A stretch of DNA of 64,000 bases. Source: G965202665 sp965243835. GTDB lineage: Bacteria > Actinomycetota > Acidimicrobiia > Spongiisociales > Spongiisociaceae. The stretch's first letter is position 1, and every line of letters starts with the position of its first letter. The notes under the pieces were generated by a model, which did no database searches, was not told where the DNA came from, and worked only from the letters and a program-made list of their open reading frames with translations. This document shows positions 43,051 through 51,902 of the stretch, piece after piece. A program made the position numbers and the translations under genes. The DNA lies in assembly GCA_965243835.1 (NCBI GenBank), contig OZ251578.1:1550001-1614000 (forward strand), written 5' to 3'.

Positions 43051-43722
43051 ATGTTCGCAACCCGCCGCAAGCATCAACTGACGGACGCCGCCGACGCCCC
43101 GCCCGGCCGCGAGCATCCCGTTTTGGAGCCGGAGCCGCATTTCGCGCACGGCCGCCCCATCGTCCCCCCCTTCCCCGGCCATTTGGAGACGGCCTATGTG
43201 GGGATGGGTTGCTTCTGGGGGGTGGAGCGCCTGTTCTGGCGGGTTCCGGGCGTGTTCACCACCGCCGTCGGCTACCAGGGCGGACACACTCCCCACCCCA
43301 CCTACCGGGAAGTATGCTCGGGCCGCACCGCCCACGCCGAGACGGCGCTGATCGTCTACGACCCGTCCCTGGTTTCTTTTGCGGATTTGCTCAAGATTTT
43401 CTGGGAGGAGCACGACCCCACGCAGGGGATGCGTCAAGGGAACGACCGGGGCAACCAGTACCGGTCGGTTATTTTCTGGACCACCGGGGCGCAAGGCCGG
43501 CTGGCCGAAGATTCCCGGGAAACGTACCAACGGGAATTGACCGCGGCCGGCAAAGGGACCATCACCACCGAAATCCATCCCGCTCCCCCCTTCTACTACG
43601 CCGAGGACTACCACCAGCAGTACCTGGCCAAAAACCCGAACGGCTACTGTGGCCTGAAAGGCACCGGCGTAACCTGCCCAACCCCCGCCCCCGCCGAGCA
43701 TGCCATCGCACCTGCTACCTAG
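43051..43722 (+). CDS. msrA: Peptide methionine sulfoxide reductase MsrA
   Basis: A 223-residue MsrA that reduces methionine-S-sulfoxide in proteins. YVGMGCFWGVERLFWRVPGV holds the catalytic Cys, followed by TAVGYQGGHTPHPTYREVCSG, HDPTQGMRQGNDRGNQYRS and AEDYHQQYLAKNP; the later Cys in YCGLKG can resolve the disulfide. An extra N-terminal stretch of about 45 residues precedes the domain. GAGGTG upstream favours ATG 43051 over GTG 43045. Divergent from the ferric transporter operon. Confidence 0.95.
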   Translation: MFATRRKHQLTDAADAPPGREHPVLEPEPHFAHGRPIVPPFPGHLETAYVGMGCFWGVERLFWRVPGVFTTAVGYQGGHTPHPTYREVCSGRTAHAETALIVYDPSLVSFADLLKIFWEEHDPTQGMRQGNDRGNQYRSVIFWTTGAQGRLAEDSRETYQRELTAAGKGTITTEIHPAPPFYYAEDYHQQYLAKNPNGYCGLKGTGVTCPTPAPAEHAIAPAT

Positions 43723-43723
43723 T

Positions 43724-43752
43724 TTGACATTGATCAAAAGGAGTACTATAAT
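43724..43752 (+). promoter_or_regulatory. Perfect consensus sigma-70 promoter for the vapBC-like pair
   Basis: TTGACA (43724-43729), exactly 17 bases, TATAAT (43747-43752). Both hexamers match consensus, unusual in this GC-rich genome, so strong expression is expected unless repressed. Confidence 0.8.
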
Positions 43753-43799
43753 GAAGTCAGTATTACCTTACGGAACCAAAAACGGAAAGGAGACCGGCA

Positions 43800-44087
43800 A
43801 TGGCAGTTATGGAAGTGGGCATCACCGAGTTCAGATCCAATATGAGTCACTGGCTGACCGAGATAAAGGCGGGTGACGAGATTCTCCTAACGGAACGCGA
43901 TATACCGGTAGCCCGGATTATAGGAGTCAACGGGTTGACATCCTGGGAGCAAATGATACGTGAGGGTATTGTAAATCCATCTACCCAACAAAAGCGTACC
44001 AAAGCGGCGAATATCAAACGAATACCAGCAACAGAGTCAGTTTCCAACATTGTCTCTGAACATCGCGATCATCCTATGTACTCATGA
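43800..44087 (+). CDS. Phd/YefM-family antitoxin
   Basis: A 95-residue antitoxin. EVGITEFRSNMSHWLTEIKAGDEILLTERDIPVARIIGV is the Phd/YefM DNA-binding and dimerisation fold; the remaining C-terminus would wrap the toxin. AAAGGAG precedes the ATG. The stop overlaps the toxin start (ATGA). It probably represses the strong promoter just upstream. AT-rich, so likely acquired. Confidence 0.88.
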   Translation: MAVMEVGITEFRSNMSHWLTEIKAGDEILLTERDIPVARIIGVNGLTSWEQMIREGIVNPSTQQKRTKAANIKRIPATESVSNIVSEHRDHPMYS

Positions 44088-44565
44088 CGGTTTATAATCT
44101 TGAAACACACACCTCAGCTAGAGCGGATTCATTAAAAGAACCTATTGTTTATTTTGATTCCAGTGCAGTTATAAAACTAATGATAACGGAGAAAGGTAAT
44201 GAACAAGCTATGGCGTTGTGGGACAATGCTTATAAAGTTGTTAGTAGCGAGCTCACCTATCCCGAAGTTAGAGCCGCACTCGCTGCTACTCAGAGAAATA
44301 GGCGTATCTCAACTAAGTCATTAAATAAGTGGAAAAGAACTTGGGAGAACTTATGGGCGGAAATTAATTCAGTACCCGCCCGATGGAAATTGCTAACTTA
44401 CGCAGGGGATATTGCCGAACGCTATCGACTACGAGGTTACGACGCTGTCCATTTGGCAAGTGCGATGAGTATTGTACATCCGAACATTGTAATGGTCGCC
44501 TGGATAAACGGTTGCGAGAAGCATCCACCGAGGCTGGATTACAAGTAGCACCTTCCCGAATTTGA
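44084..44565 (+). pseudogene. PIN-domain (VapC-like) toxin, frameshifted near the 3' end
   Basis: A PIN-domain ribonuclease. VYFDSSAVIKLMI has the first Asp, SSELTYPEVRAAL the Glu, and LRGYDAVHLASAM the third acidic site. The end is off frame: VMVAWINGCEKHPPRLDYK (stop at 44548) is read where the family expects WDKRLREASTEAGL, which is present in another frame to a stop at 44565. One missing G in GCCTGGATAAA (about 44500) explains it. The altered tail removes the fourth acidic position (D of WDKRL), so the toxin may be inactive or the base is an assembly indel. Confidence 0.85.
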
Positions 44566-44643
44566 GTTGGCAGAAAATTTATTCAAATCTGTATACTTAT
44601 AAGATATGAACCATCTATACACAAAAGATAGAGGAGGGAAACC

Positions 44644-44928
44644 ATGCAATTAGAAATCACGGAGTTCCGGTCGAATATAAGGCGTTGGTTGAGTGAAATC
44701 GAGTCGGGCGGGGAAATCATTCTGACCGACCGGAACAGGCCGGTGGCGCGCGTTACCGGCATTAAGGTTTCGCCGATAACGGAACAGACGGAACGCGAAG
44801 TCCTGATAAGAGGGCCGCGCAACCCAAACCGGGTGCAAGCTACGGGACGTAAGCGGGCTCCGGTGCGGGGCTCTGTTTCGGAAATCATCACCAGGCTGCG
44901 GGGTTGCGACACCCCGCCCGGCGGGTAA
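44644..44928 (+). CDS. Orphan Phd/YefM-family antitoxin
   Basis: A 94-residue protein similar to the antitoxin at 43800: LEITEFRSNIRRWLSEIESGGEIILTDRNRPVARVTGI. GGAGGG precedes the ATG. There is no toxin gene after it; the next gene is on the opposite strand and ends 2 bp away. It may be a solitary decoy or the remains of a second module, and could cross-react with the first pair. Its composition changes from AT-rich to GC-rich along the gene. Confidence 0.8.
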   Translation: MQLEITEFRSNIRRWLSEIESGGEIILTDRNRPVARVTGIKVSPITEQTEREVLIRGPRNPNRVQATGRKRAPVRGSVSEIITRLRGCDTPPGG

Positions 44929-44929
44929 C

Positions 44930-45955
44930 TCAGCGGAGTAGGAAGCCGCGGGGGAAGGGGTCGTCGTCCTCCATGGTAAAGCGGGCGGCGCCGGTGTAGT
45001 GGGCCCGGCCCGCCACCTCCACGGTGGTCACCGGGTGATCGCCCCCCACCCCGGAACCTCCGCCGGCGGCCGAAACCACTTTTCCGGTCATCTCCGAGCC
45101 GGCGACGCTGACGAACACCCGCTCCTCCCCCGCCCGGACCTGCCCTTGGGCGTAGCGCAGTGCCATGCGGGCGGTCACCCCGGAACCGGTGGGGCTGCGG
45201 TCCACCTGCGCGTCGGCGAACACGCAGATGTTGGCCGACGGCCGCTCATCGTCGATCCCGTCGGTGAGAATGGACCCGTACAGGTAGGCCAACTCCTCCG
45301 AATCGGGATGGGACAACCCGCCTTCCCCGGCCACGGCCCCGCTCAGTGCGGAGGCGGCGGCCCGCAACTCGGCCGTCGGCGACCGCCGCACATCCAGGCC
45401 GAAGGCGGCGGCCGGGGCCACCGCGTAAAAAGCCCCTCCGTAGGCCGTATCGTAGGAAACCGGCCCGAACCCGGGAACCTGCGCCGTCCGTCCCAACCGG
45501 TGGGCGAACGCCCCCACGCTGTGGAAACGAACCCGCCCCGTCCGTCCCTCCCGCACCTCCGCGTAGACCGTCACCGGCCCGCACGGGCATTGAACAACCA
45601 TTCGGGTCTCGGGCTCCACCGCCTCTACGATTCCCTTGTCCACCGCGTACCGGCCCAGGGCGAGCACCGCGTGGCCGCACATCAAGGAATAGCCTTCGTT
45701 GTGGATGAACAACACCGCCAGGTCCGCCTCCGGCAGATCGGGTTCCACCGGAATCACCCCGTACATATCAAAATGACCGCGCGGTTCATGCATAAGGGCG
45801 GTGCGCAAATGATCGAACTTCTCCCGGGCGTAGCGGCGCTTGTCCAGGATGGTTTCCCCCGCCAGCGGGGGGTAACCGGATTCGATGATCCGCACCGGTT
45901 CGCCTCCGGTGTGCATTTCGCAGGTGACAATGGTCGGGGGACGGGGTCCGTTCAC
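44930..45955 (-). CDS. Proline-racemase family, trans-3-hydroxy-L-proline dehydratase-like
   Basis: A 341-residue member. The first active-site motif is LMCGHAVLALGRY with a Cys; the second is DRSPTGSGVTARMAL with Thr where racemases/epimerases have Cys. That Cys/Thr pair is the hallmark of trans-3-hydroxyproline dehydratase, which removes water to give pyrroline-2-carboxylate. EMHTGGEPVRI is the conserved start. GTG 45955 is inferred; no clear ribosome-binding site is seen. Works in proline-derivative catabolism, complementing putA elsewhere in the window. Confidence 0.85.
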   Translation of the reverse strand: MNGPRPPTIVTCEMHTGGEPVRIIESGYPPLAGETILDKRRYAREKFDHLRTALMHEPRGHFDMYGVIPVEPDLPEADLAVLFIHNEGYSLMCGHAVLALGRYAVDKGIVEAVEPETRMVVQCPCGPVTVYAEVREGRTGRVRFHSVGAFAHRLGRTAQVPGFGPVSYDTAYGGAFYAVAPAAAFGLDVRRSPTAELRAAASALSGAVAGEGGLSHPDSEELAYLYGSILTDGIDDERPSANICVFADAQVDRSPTGSGVTARMALRYAQGQVRAGEERVFVSVAGSEMTGKVVSAAGGGSGVGGDHPVTTVEVAGRAHYTGAARFTMEDDDPFPRGFLLR

Positions 45956-46042
45956 GCCCGGAATGGTAGCGGAGGCCGCGGCCCGGCCCGGAAGCGGGTA
46001 GCATTGTCGGCGCATCACACCGAGACCGCTGGAGCAGACCCG

Positions 46043-47194
46043 ATGGGTTTTCGAACCGACCAGATACACGCCGGGGTGGTCCCCGACCCGTCCACCGGGG
46101 CCATTCTCACCCCCATCCACCAGACCAGCACCTTCGTCCAACCGTCGGTGGAGGAGTATATGGCCAAGGGGTATTCCTACTCCCGCTCCGCCAACCCCAC
46201 CGTCTCCGCCTTTCAGGAAAGGATGGCCGTCCTGGAAGGCGGCCATTCGGGATGGGCGTTCGCCACCGGGATGGCGGCCACCGACGCCGTGTTCCGGGCG
46301 GCGCTGAGCGCGGGCGACCATGCGGTGGTGGGCGATGTAACCTACGGGGGCACCTACCGGCTGGCCACGCAACTCTACGCCCGGTTCGGGGTGGATTTCA
46401 CCTTCGCCGACGCCGCCCGCCCGTCCGCCGTGGAAGCGTCCGTCACCGAACGCACCCGCCTCATCTTCACCGAAACTCCGGCCAACCCCACCCTCAAATA
46501 CTGCGACATAGCCGGGGTGTCCCGCATCGCCCGGGAGCGGGGCATCCCGCACGCGGTGGACAACACGTTTCTCACCCCCTACTTTCAACGCCCCCTGGAA
46601 CTGGGCGCCGACTTGGTGGTGCATTCCACCACCAAGTACCTGGACGGCCAGAACGCCACCGTGGGCGGGGCGGTGGTGTGCGCCGACTCCGGCCTGTCGG
46701 AGCGGATCGGCTTCGTCCAGAACGCGGCCGGAACCATAATGTCGCCCATGACCGCCTGGCTCACCCTGCAGTCTTCCAAAACCCTCAGCGAACGGATGGA
46801 GCGGCAGTCGGCCAACGCGGCCGCGGTGGCCGAATACCTGGAGGGGCACCCCAAGGTGGCCAAAGTCGTCTACCCCGGTCTGGACTCCTTCCCGCAACGA
46901 GAACTGGCCGCCCGGCAAGCCTCCGGTTTCGGGGCCATGGCCTGGTTCGAGCTGGCGGGCGGACTGGAGGCGGGGCGCCGGTTGATGGCCGCGGTGCGCC
47001 TGTGGACGCTGGCGGAAAGCCTGGGGTCGGTGGAGTCGCTGATCACCCACCCGGTGACGATGACCCACGCCGACGTGGAGGAGGCGGAACGGCTCCGCAC
47101 CGGCATCACCGACGGGCTGGTGCGCATCTCGGTCGGTTTGGAGGACGTCGCGGATCTGCTGGCCGATCTGGAGGCCGCCTTGGAGACGGCGTAA
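46043..47194 (+). CDS. Cys/Met metabolism PLP enzyme (cystathionine gamma-lyase/synthase type)
   Basis: A 383-residue PLP-dependent transsulfuration enzyme. TSTFVQPSVEEY, YSYSRSANPTVSAFQERMAVLEGG, TPANPTLKYCDI, HAVDNTFLTPYFQRPLELGAD and the Schiff-base lysine in VVHSTTKYLDGQ are present; SLGSVESLITHPVTMTH and GLVRISVGLED close it. Whether lyase or synthase (or methionine gamma-lyase) cannot be told. It precedes an acyl-CoA dehydrogenase by 4 bp on the same strand, hinting at sulfur amino acid catabolism. Confidence 0.9.
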   Translation: MGFRTDQIHAGVVPDPSTGAILTPIHQTSTFVQPSVEEYMAKGYSYSRSANPTVSAFQERMAVLEGGHSGWAFATGMAATDAVFRAALSAGDHAVVGDVTYGGTYRLATQLYARFGVDFTFADAARPSAVEASVTERTRLIFTETPANPTLKYCDIAGVSRIARERGIPHAVDNTFLTPYFQRPLELGADLVVHSTTKYLDGQNATVGGAVVCADSGLSERIGFVQNAAGTIMSPMTAWLTLQSSKTLSERMERQSANAAAVAEYLEGHPKVAKVVYPGLDSFPQRELAARQASGFGAMAWFELAGGLEAGRRLMAAVRLWTLAESLGSVESLITHPVTMTHADVEEAERLRTGITDGLVRISVGLEDVADLLADLEAALETA

Positions 47195-47198
47195 GGCG

Positions 47199-48941
47199 AT
47201 GAGCGGTTACCGGGCCCCCTTGGCCGATATCCGCTTCGCCCTGTTGCGCATCGCCCGCCTGGAGGAGTTGGCGAAGTTGCCCGCCTACCGGCACGCCGAC
47301 CCCGAAACGGTGTGGTCCGTCTTGGAGGAAGCCGCCCGCTTCGTAGGGGATTTGGTGGCCCCCGCCAACCAGCCGGGCGATCAGCAGGGCTCGGTGATGT
47401 CCAACGGCGGGGTGCGCACCCCGGACGGTTTCCGGGAAGCCTACCGGGCTTATGTGCAGGCGGGCTGGGGCGGCGTTGATTTCCCCTCCGAGTGGGGCGG
47501 GCACCAAATGCCGAAAGCGGTGGGACTGGCTTTCGAGGAAATGCTCACCTCGGCCAATATGTCCTTCAGCCTGTGTCCGCTCCTCACCTACAGCGGAATC
47601 GACGCCCTGCTGGCCCACGGCTCCGAGGAGCAACGGGCCGCCTACCTGCCCCGGCTGATCAGCGGGGAATGGTCGGCCACCATGAACCTCACCGAACCGC
47701 AGGCCGGGTCGGATCTGGGAACGATCACCGCCCGGGCCGCGCCGGCCGGGGACGGGACCTACCGCATCACTGGCTCCAAGATTTTCATCACCTACGGAGA
47801 ACACGACCTGACCGACAACATCATCCACTTCGTACTGGCCCGCACCCCCGGATCGCCCCCCGGAACCAAGGGAATTTCCATGTTCATCGTCCCCAAGTTC
47901 CTGCTGGACCAAAACGGGGAGGCGGGGCGGCGCAACGACCTGAAAGCGGTGTCGCTGGAACACAAACTGGGAATCAGGGGCTCCCCCACCTGCGTGATGG
48001 CCTACGGGGAGGACGCGGGCGGGGCGGTCGGTTTCCTGCTCGGCGAGGAACATCAGGGGATGCGGAACATGTTCACGATGATGAACGCCGCCCGCATCTC
48101 GGTGGGCTTGGAGGGGATGGCGGTCGCGGAACGCGCCTACCAGCAAGCCGCCGACTTCGCCCGGACGCGCAAACAGGGACGGGCCCCCGGGGCCCGGGAG
48201 GAGTCCCCCATCGTCGACCACCCGGACGTGCGGCGCATGTTGATGACCATGCGCTCCAACATCGAGGCCATGCGGGCCCTGCTGTACCGAACGGCCATGC
48301 ACCAGGATCTGGCCGAGCATGCGGAGGACGAAGCCGACCGGACGCGGCACGACCGCGCCGTGGCCCTGCTCACCCCGGTGGTGAAAACGTGGTGCACCGA
48401 CATGGGCGTTTCCCTGGCCTCCATCGGATTGCAGGTGCATGGGGGAATGGGGTTCGTAGAGGAAACCGGGGCCGCCCAGCACTACCGGGACGTCCGCATC
48501 ACCCCCATCTACGAGGGCACCAACGGCATCCAGGCCATCGACTTGGCGATGCGCAAGTTGCCGCTGGACGAGGGCCGGTTCGTGCGCTCTTTCCTGGACG
48601 GGATGCGGCGTCCGGCGGACGGGTTGCGAACGACGGGATGGACGACGGCCGCCGACCGGTTGGAGCGGGCCGTGGAGGACCTGGAAACCGCCGTGGCCTG
48701 GATGGCGCGGGCCGGGACGGAGGACCGACTGGCCGGGGCCGGTCCCCTGTGCGCCATGTTCGGAATCACCGCCGGGGGGGCGATGATGGCCGAAGCGGCC
48801 TGCGCCGCCCCCGACCGCGCCTCCAAACGGGCCACCGCCCGCTTCTACCTGGAGCAGATCCTCCCCGGGGCCGCCGGCCATCTGCCCGCGGTCACCGCCG
48901 GGGCCGCCCCCCTCTCCGCCCTTTCCGCCGCCGACCTCTGA
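47199..48941 (+). CDS. Acyl-CoA dehydrogenase (long, DmdC-like)
   Basis: A 580-residue flavoenzyme of the longer subfamily that includes 3-methylmercaptopropionyl-CoA dehydrogenase (DmdC). WGGVDFPSEWGGHQMPKAV, MNLTEPQAGSDLGTITARA, ITGSKIFITYGEHDL, GIRGSPTCVMAYG, IGLQVHGGMGFVEE and the Glu base in YEGTNGIQAIDL are seen, plus a C-terminal extension. The neighbouring PLP enzyme, an enoyl-CoA hydratase and MetY suggest methylated-sulfur or fatty acid breakdown; DMSP use is an inference only. Confidence 0.88.
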   Translation: MSGYRAPLADIRFALLRIARLEELAKLPAYRHADPETVWSVLEEAARFVGDLVAPANQPGDQQGSVMSNGGVRTPDGFREAYRAYVQAGWGGVDFPSEWGGHQMPKAVGLAFEEMLTSANMSFSLCPLLTYSGIDALLAHGSEEQRAAYLPRLISGEWSATMNLTEPQAGSDLGTITARAAPAGDGTYRITGSKIFITYGEHDLTDNIIHFVLARTPGSPPGTKGISMFIVPKFLLDQNGEAGRRNDLKAVSLEHKLGIRGSPTCVMAYGEDAGGAVGFLLGEEHQGMRNMFTMMNAARISVGLEGMAVAERAYQQAADFARTRKQGRAPGAREESPIVDHPDVRRMLMTMRSNIEAMRALLYRTAMHQDLAEHAEDEADRTRHDRAVALLTPVVKTWCTDMGVSLASIGLQVHGGMGFVEETGAAQHYRDVRITPIYEGTNGIQAIDLAMRKLPLDEGRFVRSFLDGMRRPADGLRTTGWTTAADRLERAVEDLETAVAWMARAGTEDRLAGAGPLCAMFGITAGGAMMAEAACAAPDRASKRATARFYLEQILPGAAGHLPAVTAGAAPLSALSAADL

Positions 48942-48948
48942 GTTCCCG

Positions 48949-49710
48949 TCAGGAGCGGCGGCGGCTCCTCATGTAGTCGTCCATGGCCCGCCGGGACTCC
49001 GGGTCTGCGGCCGCCCCGGCCAGCAAACGGGAGTCGCCGCTTCTCCCCCAAGCGGGGACCAGCTGTTCGGCTGCCTCGCTTATCGTTTTTTTCACCGCCC
49101 GCAACGCGTAGGCGGATTTGGCGCACAAGACCTCCGCCAACTCCTCCGCCTCCTCCTCCAACCGCGCGGCCGGGACCGCCCGGTTGACGAACCCGGCCCG
49201 CAACGCCTCCCCGGCCGTGAACGGGCGGCAGGTCAGCACCAGTTCCCGGGTCAGGGCGGGGCCGATCTCCCGCATCAGACGCGGCGCCCCCGCCCATCCC
49301 AGCGGCAGTCCCACATCCACCTCCGGGATGGAAAAATACGCGTCCTCGGCCGCCACCCGCAGGTCGCAACAGGCGGCGAGCACCACCCCGCCCCCCACTA
49401 CCGCCCCGTGCAGGACGGCGATGGTCACCGCCGGAATGGCCTCCACCGCCTCGGTCATCTCCCGTCCCAACTCCCCGACATCGAAGGGCGGCCCTTCCTC
49501 TCCGCCCAACAACGCGAAGTCGGCCCCCGCGCAAAAAGCCCGCCCCTCCCCCCGCAACGTCACCACCTTCAACGGACGTTGCGAAACCTCCTGCGCCGCC
49601 TCCCGCAACCGGCGCAACGCGGCGGAGTTCAAAGAATTGAGCGACCCGTCCCGGGTGAGGGTGATCACCGCCCGGTCGGAGGAGGGATAGGAAACCGCAA
49701 CATCGCTCAC
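48949..49710 (-). CDS. Enoyl-CoA hydratase/isomerase family protein
   Basis: A 253-residue crotonase-fold protein. LNSLNSAALRRLREA, VTLRGEGRAFCAGADFALLGG (first oxyanion block), VLHGAVVGGGVVLAACCDLRVA and SIPEVDVGLPLGWAG (with Glu), ELVLTCRPFTAGEA are present. GTG 49710 (VSDVAVSY) is taken as start since codons further upstream are low complexity. Convergent with the acyl-CoA dehydrogenase gene and divergent from MetY. Confidence 0.88.
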   Translation of the reverse strand: MSDVAVSYPSSDRAVITLTRDGSLNSLNSAALRRLREAAQEVSQRPLKVVTLRGEGRAFCAGADFALLGGEEGPPFDVGELGREMTEAVEAIPAVTIAVLHGAVVGGGVVLAACCDLRVAAEDAYFSIPEVDVGLPLGWAGAPRLMREIGPALTRELVLTCRPFTAGEALRAGFVNRAVPAARLEEEAEELAEVLCAKSAYALRAVKKTISEAAEQLVPAWGRSGDSRLLAGAAADPESRRAMDDYMRSRRRS

Positions 49711-49767
49711 AGGCCGCCAGCCTACTCCCCCGCCCCCCACCGGACGCGGCCATTATGCTTTGGGACA

Positions 49768-51063
49768 ATGCTCGATCCCAAGTTCCCGGACTTTGAAACG
49801 CTGGGGGTGCACGCCGGCCATCATCCGGACTCCGACTTCGGGGCCCGGGAAGTGCCCATCTACCAGACCGCCTCCTACGTGTTCCGGGATACGGAACACG
49901 CGGCCGGCCTGTTCAACCTGGAACGGCAAGGCCACATCTACAGCCGCATCTCCAACCCGACGGTGGCCGTGCTCGAGGAACGGCTGGCCGCCTTGGAGGG
50001 CGGGGTGGGGGCGGTGGCCACCGCCTCGGGAATGGCGGCCCTGTTTTTGGGGATCGCCACCCTGATGGGGTCGGGCGGACACATCGTGTCCTCGTCCAGC
50101 CTGTACGGAGGGGCCAACAACCTGCTCTCCGTCACCCTGCCCCGCTTCGGAATCACCGCCGACTTCGTCCATCCCCGGGACACGGACGGCTTCCGGGAGG
50201 CCATCCGCCCCGAGACCCGCCTGGTGTTCGGGGAAACGCTGGGCAACCCCGGCCTGGAAATAATGGACATCCCCGCCGTGGCCGAAATCGCCCACCGGGC
50301 GGGAGTTCCCCTGATGCTGGACAACACATTCGCCACCCCCTACCTGTTCCGGCCTTTCGACTGGGGGGCGGACCTGGTTTATCATTCCATCACCAAGTTC
50401 ATCGGCGGGCACGGGCTGGCGGTGGGGGGCGCCCTGATCGACGGGGGGACGTTCGACTGGGAGAAATCCGGTCTCTTCCCCACCCTCGCCGAGCCTTATC
50501 CCAGTTACCACGGCCTGCGTTTCACGGAAGAGTTCGGAACGCAGGCTTTCATAGTCCGGGCCCGGGTGGAGGGACTGCGGGATTTCGGGGCCCCGCTGGG
50601 ACCGCAAGACGCCTTCTACATCTTGCAGGGAACCAAGACCCTGGCCCTGCGCATGCGCCGACACGTGGAAAACGCCCGCACGGTGGCCCGGTTCCTGCAA
50701 GGCCGGGAGGAGGTGGCCTGGATCACCTACCCGGAGTTGGACGGCCACCCCGACCGGGAACGGGCCGCCCGACTGCTCCCCCGCGGTTGCGGGGCCATTA
50801 TGGCCTTCGGTCTGAAAGGCGGCCGGGAGGCGGGGCGCCGGTTCATAGAGCGGTTGCGGATTTTCTCGCATCTGGCCAACGTGGGCGACGCCCGGTCGCT
50901 GGTCATCCATCCCGCCTCCACCACCCATTCCACGATGAGCCCCGCCCAGTTGCAGGCGGCCGGGGTGGGCGAAGACCTGGTGCGGCTGTCCATCGGCTTG
51001 GAGGACCCCGGCGACCTGGCCGACGACCTGGCGGCCGCCTTGCGGGCCTCGCAACGGAAATGA
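49768..51063 (+). CDS. O-acetylhomoserine sulfhydrylase-type PLP enzyme
   Basis: A 431-residue PLP enzyme of the longer OAH sulfhydrylase (MetY) group that adds sulfide or methanethiol to O-acetylhomoserine. FETLGVHAGHHPDSDFGAREVPIYQTASYVF (in parts), YSRISNPTVAVLEERLAALEGG, PLMLDNTFATPYLFRPF, the lysine in YHSITKFIGGHG and THSTMSPAQLQAAG are seen. The downstream hydrolase overlaps its stop (ATGA). Confidence 0.9.
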   Translation: MLDPKFPDFETLGVHAGHHPDSDFGAREVPIYQTASYVFRDTEHAAGLFNLERQGHIYSRISNPTVAVLEERLAALEGGVGAVATASGMAALFLGIATLMGSGGHIVSSSSLYGGANNLLSVTLPRFGITADFVHPRDTDGFREAIRPETRLVFGETLGNPGLEIMDIPAVAEIAHRAGVPLMLDNTFATPYLFRPFDWGADLVYHSITKFIGGHGLAVGGALIDGGTFDWEKSGLFPTLAEPYPSYHGLRFTEEFGTQAFIVRARVEGLRDFGAPLGPQDAFYILQGTKTLALRMRRHVENARTVARFLQGREEVAWITYPELDGHPDRERAARLLPRGCGAIMAFGLKGGREAGRRFIERLRIFSHLANVGDARSLVIHPASTTHSTMSPAQLQAAGVGEDLVRLSIGLEDPGDLADDLAAALRASQRK

Positions 51064-51902
51064 AACTCACGGTAGACGGCGCGCAGGCGGATGCCGCCAC
51101 CGGCGGACGCCCCCTGGACCCGGAGTCGCCCTTGCTGGTGATGGTGCACGGAGCGGCCCTGGACAAAACCATCTGGCAACTGCAGACCCGCTACTTCGCC
51201 CACCGCGGCTACTCGGTGCTGGCGGTGGATCTGCCCGGACACGGGGCCTCCGGAGGAGATCCCCTCCCCTCCATCGCCGACTGCGCCGACTGGCTGATAC
51301 GGGTGTTGGACGCCGCCGAATGCGAACGGGCCCATCTGGCCGGACATTCCATGGGCGGGCTGATCACCCTGGAGGCGGCCGCCCGCCGCCCGGACCGGGT
51401 GCGCACCCTGACCTTGGCGGGCGGGGCGGCGGTCATGCCCGTCCACCCCGCCCTGCTGCAGGCGGCCGCCTCCGACTCCCCCCTCGCCTACCGGTTGATG
51501 ACCTCCTGGGGTTACGGGAAACGTTCCCATCTGGGAGGGCACCGCACCCCCGGTTTGTGGATGACCGGGGCCGCTTTGCGCCTATGGGAGCGGGCCGCGC
51601 CGGGACTGCTGCGGAACGACCTGCGAGCCTGCGACGAGTACGGGGGCGGCCCCGCCGCGGCCCGGGCGGTGCGGTGTCCGACCCTGCTCATCACCGGCTC
51701 CATCGACATTATGGCCCCGCCCGCCGCCGCCGGGCCGTTGCGGGAGGGGCTGGCCGATTGGGAGGAAGCGGTCATCCCCGGCGCCGGTCACATCATGATG
51801 ATCGAACAGCCCGACCCGACGTTGGACGCCTGGGCCGATTTCCTGAAACGGCGGGGCGGGGAGCGGTCCGCTCCTCAGGGCAAGGCCCCGGGCGGGGAAT
51901 AG
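51060..51902 (+). CDS. Alpha/beta hydrolase
   Basis: A 280-residue hydrolase. VMVHGAALDKTIW holds the oxyanion region, LAGHSMGGL the Ser nucleophile elbow, LLITGSIDIMAPP the Asp strand and GAGHIMMIEQPD the His. Its ATG overlaps the MetY stop, and MetY/MetX-like pairings are common, but the sequence is shorter than homoserine acetyltransferase and reads as a generic esterase. The 3' end overlaps rnhB convergently by 28 nt. Confidence 0.85.
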   Translation: MKLTVDGAQADAATGGRPLDPESPLLVMVHGAALDKTIWQLQTRYFAHRGYSVLAVDLPGHGASGGDPLPSIADCADWLIRVLDAAECERAHLAGHSMGGLITLEAAARRPDRVRTLTLAGGAAVMPVHPALLQAAASDSPLAYRLMTSWGYGKRSHLGGHRTPGLWMTGAALRLWERAAPGLLRNDLRACDEYGGGPAAARAVRCPTLLITGSIDIMAPPAAAGPLREGLADWEEAVIPGAGHIMMIEQPDPTLDAWADFLKRRGGERSAPQGKAPGGE

